Shown: in pieces, positions 1 to 6,723 of the stretch
Layout of the letters: the number at the start of each line of letters is the position of its first letter
Position numbering within the stretch: the stretch's first letter is position 1
Assembly (NCBI GenBank): GCA_947377725.1
Contig: CANCGX010000036.1
Span: 1-10,103 of the forward strand
DNA: 10,103 bases
Direction of reading: 5' to 3'
From: Actinomycetota bacterium
GTDB lineage: Bacteria > Actinomycetota > Actinomycetes > Nanopelagicales > Nanopelagicaceae
Notes under the pieces: model-generated
Databases searched by the model: none
What the model saw: only the letters and a program-made list of their open reading frames with translations
What the model was told of the DNA's origin: nothing
Made by a program: the position numbers and the translations under genes

Positions 1-643
1 GTGGCTTGAAGAGCAAGGCCACGAAATCGTGCTTCTGAAAGCATTTAGTGGCGAAGAAGTCCCCGGTATCGTCCCGGATGGAATTGAAGCTGTCATTCCA
101 TTGGGTGGCTCGATGGGTGCCCTCGATGATCACATCGCGCCATGGTTAGCGAACGAACGCAAATTATTGGCAGATGCTGTTGCGCGCGAAATCCCAATCT
201 TTGCAATTTGTTTAGGGGCGCAATTATTAGCAGAAGCACTTGATGGAAAAGTTAGCCGTGCAGCGGTTGGTGAAATTGGGATTTATTCTGTGACGCCAAA
301 CAGCGCTGCATCTTCTGATCCAATCTTTAATTTGGGGGGAGAAGTGCTTGTCACTCAATGGCACGAAGACCAAGTGACTCAATTGCCAACAGGTGCAGTG
401 ACGCTTGCTTCAAGTGAATTATGCCCAAATCAGGTTTTCCGGATTGGTTCAAAAACTTATGCAACACAGTTCCATCCAGAAGTAGATAGTTCAATTATCA
501 AACTTTGGGAAGATGATGCGGACAATGCATTCCTTGAATCAGGAAAAAGCTCTGTTGAAGATGAAGTGCGTAGCGCTGAAAGCGAACTTGCCCGAATTTG
601 GAAGCCTGTTATTCAAGGCTGGGGTTCACTGATTCAGCAATAA
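1..643 (+). CDS. Class I glutamine amidotransferase-like hydrolase (5' partial)
   Basis: The reading frame is open from base 2 and has no stop before the window edge, so the true start lies upstream; the GTG at 29 is internal, because the preceding codons read WLEEQGHEIV, normal for the start of this fold. The nucleophile elbow reads AICLGAQ, with the Cys codon at 209-211. The His-Glu pair lies in FHPEVD, with the His codon at 473-475, so the class I triad is complete. A QWHEDQ motif typical of GMP-synthase-like amidotransferase domains is also present. No synthetase domain is fused. Beside a glutamine synthetase-like ligase and an aldehyde dehydrogenase, such a stand-alone domain is likely a gamma-glutamyl amide hydrolase in the role of PuuD, releasing glutamate from the oxidised product. 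That substrate is inferred from context. The gene ends 3 bases before the convergent dehydrogenase gene. The family assignment is firm; the specific reaction is not. Confidence 0.88.
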   Translation, partial: WLEEQGHEIVLLKAFSGEEVPGIVPDGIEAVIPLGGSMGALDDHIAPWLANERKLLADAVAREIPIFAICLGAQLLAEALDGKVSRAAVGEIGIYSVTPNSAASSDPIFNLGGEVLVTQWHEDQVTQLPTGAVTLASSELCPNQVFRIGSKTYATQFHPEVDSSIIKLWEDDADNAFLESGKSSVEDEVRSAESELARIWKPVIQGWGSLIQQ

Positions 644-646
644 ATA

Positions 647-1408
647 TTATTGCGCAGTCATTCCGCCATCTGCAGAAACTATGGATCCAGTCATAAATGA
701 GGATTCATCAGATGCCAAGAAGAGAACAAGATTGGCAATCTCACGTGGTGTACCTGGGCGTCCGATTGGTTGGAATGAATCAATAGTCTTGTAGACATGA
801 TCTAGCCCGCCAAGCATTTTTGCGTGAGCATGGTTGATTGGCGTATCGACCCATCCTGGGCAAATTGCGTTACAGCGAACACCTGTTTTCGCATAATCCA
901 ATGCAATTCCGCGAGTAAACATCACGATTGCACCTTTTGATGCGGAGTAAACGCTGAGAAATGGTTCTGAGACAAGACCATTTACGCTCGACATATTTAC
1001 TATGGAGCCACTGCCTTGTTTGAGCATTGCAGGCAAAACTGCGCGCGTTAAATACATCGCACCTTTGATATTTACAGAGAGAGTGCGGTCGATAGTTTCA
1101 TTCGAAACTTCATGAAAAACTCCAGGTAAGTTAACGCCAGCGTTATTTACAAGGATATCTACTGTTCCAAACTCCTTGATTGCATCGGCCACAACAGCAT
1201 CGCATTGTTGATAATCAGAAATATCAATTGTTGCAGCTCGAGCCGTTCCGCCAGTTTCACGAATCTTTTGTGCTGTTGCTTCTGCAGCAGCTGCGTTGAT
1301 ATCAGCACAAATAACTTTTGCACCTTCTTCAGCAAGTCTTATTGCACTCGCCTCACCAATTCCAGATCCGGCTCCGGTAACAATGGCAACTTTATTTTCG
1401 ACTCTCAT
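647..1408 (-). CDS. Short-chain dehydrogenase/reductase (SDR), NAD-type
   Basis: This 253-residue protein is a classical SDR. The cofactor glycine motif TGAGSGIG is at residues 11-18. An acidic residue, D36 in ICADIN, ends the second strand, which favours NAD over NADP. NNAG is at 88-91 and the structural Asn at 113. The catalytic set is Ser 140/141, Tyr154 and Lys158 (YSASK), followed by a PG motif at 184-185. Length is normal for the family. The ATG is preceded by a good ribosome binding site (GTGAGGA about 5 bases upstream). It lies downstream of the permease on the same strand, separated by 90 bases holding a hairpin. In this cluster it may oxidise the alcohol group of a gamma-glutamylated amino alcohol to the aldehyde used by the aldehyde dehydrogenase at 4556. 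SDRs are too versatile for the substrate to be read from sequence. Confidence 0.92.
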   Translation of the reverse strand: MRVENKVAIVTGAGSGIGEASAIRLAEEGAKVICADINAAAAEATAQKIRETGGTARAATIDISDYQQCDAVVADAIKEFGTVDILVNNAGVNLPGVFHEVSNETIDRTLSVNIKGAMYLTRAVLPAMLKQGSGSIVNMSSVNGLVSEPFLSVYSASKGAIVMFTRGIALDYAKTGVRCNAICPGWVDTPINHAHAKMLGGLDHVYKTIDSFQPIGRPGTPREIANLVLFLASDESSFMTGSIVSADGGMTAQ

Positions 1409-1449
1409 TTTTCCTCACTTAAATTTCAATTGCTCCTACGTAAATAGTA

Positions 1450-1478
1450 GAGCCGCCACGCAATATGCGCAGCGGCTC
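1450..1478 (-). terminator. Hairpin between permease and SDR, possible terminator or attenuator
   Basis: The 29-base inverted repeat has outer arms GAGCCGC and GCGGCTC (7 pairs), a symmetric CA/CA internal mismatch, inner arms CGCA and TGCG, and an ATA loop. It starts 21 bases after the permease stop on the minus strand. No U-run follows on that strand (the next bases read TACTATTTACG), so it is either a U-poor terminator or an mRNA-processing or partial readthrough element. A possible -10 for the SDR gene (TACTAT, 1444-1449 on the minus strand) directly follows it. Confidence 0.6.
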
Positions 1479-1498
1479 CAACTTCTATTGCTTGCTTT

Positions 1499-3019
1499 TT
1501 AGTCGAGGGTACGAACTGCACCCTTGAAGTGATTCTTGGCGCCAAGTGCCCACCAGATGAGTGCTCCACCAATTACAACGAGGAACCCAACAGGTGTGTA
1601 GTTAGCAGCCTTGATATCAAAGCCCTTGCCCCACCAAACACCAGCTGGTGTGGTTGGCATGATGAAGTAGATTGAAACGAATACGATTTCTAGAACCGCA
1701 ACCGGTGCCATCCACTTCCACTTCTTTCCTAGATTCCATTCGCCTTGAACAAAGGCATCACCCTTGCGCCAGCGCAAATAGATAGGAATTGCGAAGGATC
1801 CGAAGAGTCCGATAACAGCCATTGATGTAACAGCAAAGAATGCTACTGCTGACCAGAGAGCTGGAATTGTGACAATCACAGCTGCAGCACCGAGACCGAA
1901 CGCTGCATGTGAAGGGTTGCGATTTCCATCAAGCTTTGTCCAGTACTTGTGTCCAGGTACTGCCTTATCGCGAGAGAACGCGAAGAGCATACGTGAGCCT
2001 GCGGTAACGCAAGACATTCCACAGAAGAACTGACCAAGACATGTGATGATCATGATGATCTTTGCCCAGCCACCAGGAACGGCTGAATCGATAAGACCAA
2101 GAACGCTTCCGCCACCCTTGGTGATGGTTGCTTCATCAGTTGCAGCGAAGAGGAATGAGAGAAGAAGAATCCATCCAGCTACAGCTGAATATGCAATCGA
2201 CTTCCATAGACCTTGTGCTGCTGCCTTGCCTGCTTGACCAGTTTCTTCAGAGACGTGAGCCGAAGCATCAAAGCCTGTGATTGTGTACTGAGTAAGAAGG
2301 AAGCCAAGAGGTAGAACGTAGATCCAAAATGCGCGATGTGAGAATCCGCTGTTATTGATCTGGTGAGTGAATACCCAATGTGCTGTCTGGTGATGTGTTG
2401 GGATAAGAACAAAAATCAAAATGATTGCTGCTACACCGAAGACGTGTACCCAAACGTTGATGCCTTGGAGCTTATGAATGAAAGTTGCGCCCCAAATATT
2501 CATCATGATGTGAATGAGAACGGTTACGAGGAAGACAAGGAAAATTGTTTTTAGATTGCCTGGGTCAAATGCGCTCGTGTACTTGCTCATCGCATAGGTG
2601 AAGAAGTTAGCGAAGCCATAATCAACGCCAGCTGTGACGGTGACTAGACCAATGAGGTTTAGCCAACCTGTGATCCAGCCGTGAATTGGCTTACCCAAGT
2701 TAAGGGCCCAATAATAAATTCCGCCTGCCGTAGGCATTGCAGAAACAAGCTCAGCCATTGTTAAGCCGATGATCATGATTAAGCTGGCAATGATTGGCCA
2801 GCCAACGGAGATCGCTACCGGACCGCCGTTATTCCAAGCCTGAGCAAAGGTTGTGAAGCAACCTGAAAGGATGGAAATGATCGAGAACGAGATTGCAAAG
2901 TTGTGGAATCCGCTCCATTTTCTATCAAACTCTTGTTTGTAGCCAAGCTCAGCAAGTTTGCGAGCATCAGCATCATTCGAATTAACCATTGTGCAAGGTC
3001 CAGCCTTTCTAGGTGTCAT
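1499..3019 (-). CDS. APC-superfamily amino acid/amine permease (ACT/GABA-permease type)
   Basis: This is a polytopic inner-membrane transporter of up to 506 residues with about 12 hydrophobic segments. Residues 25-60 (GYKQEFDRKWSGFHNFAISF onward) match the N-terminus usual in the amino acid/choline/GABA permease branch of the APC superfamily. Other family hallmarks are SAMPTAGGIYYW at 93-104, GFDASAHVSEET at 249-260 and RMLFAFSRDKAVP at 343-355. The likely role is uptake of the amine or amino compound used by the adjacent ligase. The start is uncertain. The ATG at 3019 lies inside an 11-base tandem repeat and has no Shine-Dalgarno sequence. The in-frame ATG at 2987-2989 (MVNSND, 496 residues) keeps all conserved sequence and leaves the repeats in the non-coding control region, so I prefer it, although its ribosome binding site is also weak. 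It is divergent from the ligase gene. Specificity among GABA, choline, ethanolamine and polyamines cannot be read. Confidence 0.9.
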   Translation of the reverse strand: MTPRKAGPCTMVNSNDADARKLAELGYKQEFDRKWSGFHNFAISFSIISILSGCFTTFAQAWNNGGPVAISVGWPIIASLIMIIGLTMAELVSAMPTAGGIYYWALNLGKPIHGWITGWLNLIGLVTVTAGVDYGFANFFTYAMSKYTSAFDPGNLKTIFLVFLVTVLIHIMMNIWGATFIHKLQGINVWVHVFGVAAIILIFVLIPTHHQTAHWVFTHQINNSGFSHRAFWIYVLPLGFLLTQYTITGFDASAHVSEETGQAGKAAAQGLWKSIAYSAVAGWILLLSFLFAATDEATITKGGGSVLGLIDSAVPGGWAKIIMIITCLGQFFCGMSCVTAGSRMLFAFSRDKAVPGHKYWTKLDGNRNPSHAAFGLGAAAVIVTIPALWSAVAFFAVTSMAVIGLFGSFAIPIYLRWRKGDAFVQGEWNLGKKWKWMAPVAVLEIVFVSIYFIMPTTPAGVWWGKGFDIKAANYTPVGFLVVIGGALIWWALGAKNHFKGAVRTLD

Positions 3020-3041
3020 CTAGGTGTTATCTAGTTGGTTA
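3009..3041. repeat. Three tandem 11-base repeats, candidate operator in the divergent control region
   Basis: The units CTAGGTGTCAT (3009-3019), CTAGGTGTTAT (3020-3030) and CTAGTTGGTTA (3031-3041) follow each other without gaps; the first two differ at one base and the third is degenerate. The 11-base period is close to one helical turn, so repeated units would present the same DNA face, as expected for cooperative binding of a regulator. The array lies between the preferred permease start (2989) and the ligase start (3204). Regulator and function are unknown. Confidence 0.55.
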
Positions 3042-3124
3042 GTGCGGGTGAAGTAATTGTGCAGTGGGTCACTCTCAATTGCTAGTACCAAAAGGGAAAA
3101 TAAGCCTCTTAGTTCAAAAAACCA

Positions 3125-3153
3125 TTGTTCGGTTGAGCCTAAACGGGTAGCCT
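3125..3153 (+). promoter_or_regulatory. Possible promoter for the ligase gene
   Basis: TTGTTC (3125-3130) and TAGCCT (3148-3153) are separated by 17 bases and would start transcription near 3160, giving a leader of about 44 bases before the GTG at 3204. Both boxes match the consensus only moderately, so this is a weak call made from spacing and position. Confidence 0.25.
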
Positions 3154-3203
3154 CTCGTGCCTACAAGGAAATCCCTGTTCAGCTACCTCTGAAAGGAGCC
3201 GCC

Positions 3204-4550
3204 GTGCTCTCGTTGGAAGATTTACGACGCGAAATTGAGGCTGGCCGAATCGATACTGTGGTCGTTGGCATTACCGACATGCAAGGTCGCCTACAAGGCA
3301 AGCGCATCCATGCGCCTTTCTTCCTCGCCGACACGTTGGCAAACGGAACCGAAGGCTGCAACTACCTTCTAGCGGTAGATATAGATATGAATACCGTTCA
3401 GGGATATGACGTCTCTTCATGGGAGACCGGCTATGCAGATATGGCAATGGCCGTCGACATGGACACTCTTCGCCTCCTACCTTGGCACGAAGGCACGGCC
3501 ATGGTCGTCGCTGATTTGCTAGATCACCACAAGGATCCAATCACGGTGTCACCTCGCCAAATATTGAAGAAGCAGTTGGATCGCTTGGATAAAGCCGGAA
3601 TGGTCGCTATGTGTGGCACCGAGCTTGAATTTATAGTTTTCAAAGATACATATGAAGAAGCATGGGACAAGTCCTACAACGATTTAATCCCTGCAAACCA
3701 GTACAACGTTGATTACTCACTTACTGGTACTGCTCGCGTTGAGAAGTTGTTGCGCGCAATTCGTTTGGGCATGGCTGGAGCTGGGTTAGTTGTCGAGTCT
3801 GTCAAAGGCGAATGTAATTTAGGTCAACATGAAATTGCTTTCCGTTATGCGGATGCTCTGACAACGTGCGATAACCATTCCATCTACAAAATGGGCGCAA
3901 AAGAGATTGCATCCCAACAAGGGTGCTCACTTACCTTCATGGCAAAGTTCAACGAAAAAGAAGGTTCGTCTTGCCATATTCACCTTTCTTTCCGCGACAA
4001 GGCAGGAAATGCAATTATGGCTGGCGATGCTGGTGATGGCATGAGCGAACTTGGTCGTCATTACTTAGCTGGCGTTCAGGCGCACCTTCGCGAGCTATCG
4101 CTTCTCTTCGCCCCAAACATCAATTCATACAAGCGCTACCAGCCTGGAACTTTTGCACCAACTGCAATCAAGTGGGGCCGCGATAACCGTACTTGTGCGC
4201 TTCGCCTCGTCGGATCAGGCCATGGCCTACGCGTTGAAAACCGCGTTCCAGGTGGAGATGCCAATCCTTATCTCGCGGTTGCAGGAATGGTCGCTGCAGG
4301 ACTTGATGGAATCGAAAAGAAGTTGACCCTGGAGCCAATTTTCACTGGGAATGCATATGAACTTGAAACTTCTCGCGTTCCAACATCACTTCAAGAAGCT
4401 CGCGATATTTGGGTCAATAGCCAATGGGTAACCGATACATTTGGCGCAGATGTGCAGAAGCATTACGCGCATATGGCAGATACTGAAATTGATGCCTATT
4501 CACGTGCTGTTACTGATTGGGAACGTTTTCGTAGCTTCGAACGGATGTGA
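3204..4550 (+). CDS. Glutamine synthetase-like gamma-glutamyl-amine ligase
   Basis: This 448-residue protein has the full glutamine synthetase fold. The N-terminal beta-grasp part includes ITDMQGRLQGKR at 23-34. The catalytic domain has metal-ligand motifs TELEF (E140, E142), GECNLGQHE (E203, E210) and CHIHLSF (H258, H260), then NINSYKRY at 305-312, KWGRDNRT at 323-330 and RVENRVPGGDANPY at 343-356. Its motifs resemble the PuuA/GlnA3/GlnA4-like group, which ligates glutamate to an amine using ATP, more than housekeeping GlnA, and the neighbours fit that. The start chosen is GTG 3204, preceded by GAAAGGAG at 3191-3198. The frame stays open upstream to a TTG at 3057, but those 49 codons show no family similarity and lack a ribosome binding site. 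The ALDH gene follows within a few bases. Identity of the amine (polyamine, ethanolamine or another) is unresolved. Confidence 0.88.
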   Translation: MLSLEDLRREIEAGRIDTVVVGITDMQGRLQGKRIHAPFFLADTLANGTEGCNYLLAVDIDMNTVQGYDVSSWETGYADMAMAVDMDTLRLLPWHEGTAMVVADLLDHHKDPITVSPRQILKKQLDRLDKAGMVAMCGTELEFIVFKDTYEEAWDKSYNDLIPANQYNVDYSLTGTARVEKLLRAIRLGMAGAGLVVESVKGECNLGQHEIAFRYADALTTCDNHSIYKMGAKEIASQQGCSLTFMAKFNEKEGSSCHIHLSFRDKAGNAIMAGDAGDGMSELGRHYLAGVQAHLRELSLLFAPNINSYKRYQPGTFAPTAIKWGRDNRTCALRLVGSGHGLRVENRVPGGDANPYLAVAGMVAAGLDGIEKKLTLEPIFTGNAYELETSRVPTSLQEARDIWVNSQWVTDTFGADVQKHYAHMADTEIDAYSRAVTDWERFRSFERM

Positions 4551-4555
4551 TTTAA

Positions 4556-5920
4556 CTGAGTACATATACAGTCATTAATCCAGTCACAACAAAAGCTGTT
4601 GCAGAAATTGCGATGGCGGATGTGGCTCAGACCGATGCAATTATCCTAAAAGCTGCAAAAGCCTTTGAGGAGTGGCGCAAAGTCAACCCTGGCGATCGAG
4701 CAAAATTGCTTCGTAAGTTTGCTGCAATCGTAGATAGCCATAACGAAGAGCTTGCTCAACTCGAAGTTCTAAATTCCGGCCACACAATTTCAAATGCTCG
4801 CTGGGAAGCTGGAAATGTTCGCGACGTCCTGAATTATTACAGTGCAGCGCCAGAGCGTTTATTCGGCCGACAAATTCCGGTTCCAAATGGAATCGACATT
4901 ACTTTTAAAGAACCTTTGGGAGTTATCGGAATTATTGTTCCTTGGAACTTCCCAATGCCAATCGCTGGATGGGGTTTTGGACCGGCTCTTGCAGCTGGAA
5001 ATACCGTTGTATTGAAGCCTGCGGAAGTAACTCCAATGACAGCCATACGCTTAGGAGAACTTGCTCTTGAGGCAGGAATCCCAGATGGCGTATTCACCGT
5101 CATTCCCGGAAAGGGAAGTGTTGTTGGAGAACGTTTTGTCACCAACCCTCTTGTTCGAAAGATTGTATTTACTGGTTCGACAAACGTCGGCAAAGGAATC
5201 ATGCGCGGATGTGCTGACCAAGTTAAGCGATTGACTCTTGAGCTTGGCGGAAAGAGCGCCAATATTATTTTCGCTGATGCAGATGTGGAAAAAGCTGCTG
5301 CAAATGCTCCAGGAGCAGTATTCGATAATGCTGGCCAGGATTGCTGCGCTCGCTCACGCCTTTTGGTTCAAAGTTCTGTCTATGACAAATTTATGGAGGG
5401 ATTTGAAGCTGCAGTAAAGAAGTTCCGTTGCGAAGATCCAAGCTTGGATACAGCGGAAATGGGACCTCTAATTTCTGCAAAACAACTCGAAACCGTTCGA
5501 GGCTACGTACCTGAAAATTCAAAAGTTGCTTTCCAAGGAAGTACCCCTGAAGGTCCAGGTTATTGGTTCCCTGCAACTGTTCTTGAAGTGACAAATCCAG
5601 ATGAGCGCACATACCGCGAAGAAATCTTTGGACCAGTTGTCTCCGTGATTCGATTTGAAGATGAAGCAGATGCAGTACGGATCGCAAACGACAGCGAGTT
5701 TGGTTTGTCTGGATCTATTTGGTCCAGAGATATTGGTCGCGCTGTTCGAGTATCGCGGGCAGTTGAAGCCGGCAATCTTTCAGTTAACTCCAATTCATCG
5801 GTTCGTTACTGGACGCCATTTGGTGGATACAAGCAATCGGGTCTTGGTCGCGAACTTGGACCGGATGCACTCGATGCATTTACTGAAACCAAAAACGTCT
5901 TCTTCGATACTCAGGCATAA
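4556..5920 (+). CDS. NAD-dependent aldehyde dehydrogenase, probable CTG start
   Basis: This aldehyde dehydrogenase oxidises an aldehyde to a carboxylic acid. Numbered from CTG 4556 (454 residues), it shows PWNFP with N131, VLKPAE with K154 (the Glu favours NAD), FTGSTNVGK, LELGGKS with general base E229, GQDCC with nucleophile C263, EEIFGPV, and a C-terminal PFGGYKQSGLGRE. The first ATG is at 4613, but the 19 codons before it read STYTVINPVTTKAVAEIA, the standard N-terminal strand of the family, and the in-frame stop TAA is at 4553-4555. The only usual or near-usual start there is CTG 4556, placed exactly where ATG is expected and 5 bases after the ligase stop. Its Shine-Dalgarno sequence is weak, so translational coupling is likely. 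With the ligase upstream, the substrate is probably a gamma-glutamylated aminoaldehyde, the role of PuuC. The ATG-start product would be 435 residues. Confidence 0.9.
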   Translation: MSTYTVINPVTTKAVAEIAMADVAQTDAIILKAAKAFEEWRKVNPGDRAKLLRKFAAIVDSHNEELAQLEVLNSGHTISNARWEAGNVRDVLNYYSAAPERLFGRQIPVPNGIDITFKEPLGVIGIIVPWNFPMPIAGWGFGPALAAGNTVVLKPAEVTPMTAIRLGELALEAGIPDGVFTVIPGKGSVVGERFVTNPLVRKIVFTGSTNVGKGIMRGCADQVKRLTLELGGKSANIIFADADVEKAAANAPGAVFDNAGQDCCARSRLLVQSSVYDKFMEGFEAAVKKFRCEDPSLDTAEMGPLISAKQLETVRGYVPENSKVAFQGSTPEGPGYWFPATVLEVTNPDERTYREEIFGPVVSVIRFEDEADAVRIANDSEFGLSGSIWSRDIGRAVRVSRAVEAGNLSVNSNSSVRYWTPFGGYKQSGLGRELGPDALDAFTETKNVFFDTQA

Positions 5921-5938
5921 AGAAAAGCGAATTCATTT

Positions 5939-6685
5939 ATGTGTCGGTTGATGGGTTATGTCTCTAGCGAAGAGAAAACGCTTCGCGATATCACTGGCCC
6001 TTCCTTTGATGAATTTGCAGCACTTTCGTCAAAGCACTGTGATGGCTGGGGAATTGCAACCGAAAGTTCAGAAGCGACGAGTATCGAGTTGGCTGTTGAA
6101 CCAACCCAAGCAGATCACAGCGCACGATTCAAAGAACTCACAACTGGTTTAAAAAGCGATGGCGCATTGCTGCACCTTCGTTGGGCAACTTCTGGATTAA
6201 CAGTCAAAGAAGGTAATACCCACCCTTTCGTTTATGGAAAATATTCGTTCATACATAACGGGGGAGTTGTACCGGCAGATTCCTTAAATCCATATGTTGA
6301 TCCTGAAATGCTTTCACTCGCTCGTGGTGAAACAGATAGTGAAAAGTACTTCTTTTTGATAATGACAGAGATTGAAAAGTATGGGGAAGTAGCAGGAATT
6401 CTCTCCGCGCTAAAGATCATCAAAACCAATCTCTATTCATCGAGTTTGAATGCAATGATTCTGACGCCCGACACTCTTTACGTCGTCTCTGAATTCATTC
6501 AAGAGCGTCGCCCTAAAGGTGAGCCTGCAGATTATTACGATCTCTTTTATCGCAAGGATGAAAATGGTTTCCTTGTAGCCTCATCTGGTTGGGATCAAAG
6601 TGGTTGGGCGCCTATTGCAAACCATCAATTAGTTATTGTTGACCGCAACAATTTTGGCGTAGAGATTCAATCCATCCCAAACTGA
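5939..6685 (+). CDS. Class II glutamine amidotransferase-like hydrolase (EgtC/YafJ/Dug3-like)
   Basis: The 248-residue product begins MCRLMGYV, so removal of the initiator Met would expose Cys2 as the N-terminal nucleophile of the Ntn-hydrolase fold. Other class II signatures are DGWGIA at 35-40, LHLRWATSG at 78-86, NTHPF at 93-97 and FIHNGG at 104-109. No synthase domain is attached, so it is a stand-alone amidohydrolase like EgtC, YafJ or yeast Dug3; EgtC and Dug3 cleave gamma-glutamyl bonds. It starts 18 bases after the ALDH stop on the same strand, so it is probably co-transcribed. The ATG is fixed by the need for Cys at position 2, although only a weak AGAAAAG lies upstream. A role in cutting glutamate from the pathway intermediate is inferred. 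No ergothioneine genes are visible nearby. Confidence 0.87.
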   Translation: MCRLMGYVSSEEKTLRDITGPSFDEFAALSSKHCDGWGIATESSEATSIELAVEPTQADHSARFKELTTGLKSDGALLHLRWATSGLTVKEGNTHPFVYGKYSFIHNGGVVPADSLNPYVDPEMLSLARGETDSEKYFFLIMTEIEKYGEVAGILSALKIIKTNLYSSSLNAMILTPDTLYVVSEFIQERRPKGEPADYYDLFYRKDENGFLVASSGWDQSGWAPIANHQLVIVDRNNFGVEIQSIPN

Positions 6686-6723
6686 CAGTTCAGTTCATGA
6701 AATATCTAACACACGCCAACTGG

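Noticed and set aside
29..31. GTG at 29 as the start of the class I amidotransferase
   Set aside because: The frame is open to the window edge and the preceding codons look like the conserved N-terminus, so the gene is cut by the window rather than starting here.
1415..1429. Four-codon leader frame (TTG AAA TTT AAG TGA) before the SDR gene, preceded by TAGGAG
   Set aside because: Too short to separate from chance, and the SDR has its own good ribosome binding site overlapping the end of this frame.
3042..3203. Leader of the ligase gene considered as a riboswitch
   Set aside because: Only short complementary segments (for example GTAG with CTAC) were found, and no known riboswitch consensus was recognised.
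4837..5262. Minus-strand open frame of 141 codons
   Set aside because: It is antisense to the conserved core of the aldehyde dehydrogenase, has no recognisable domain, and is explained by codon bias on the opposite strand.
6680..6690. Palindrome AACTGACAGTT at the end of the class II amidotransferase gene
   Set aside because: It has 5-base arms with a 1-base centre that cannot form a stable hairpin, and it overlaps the stop codon, so chance is likely.
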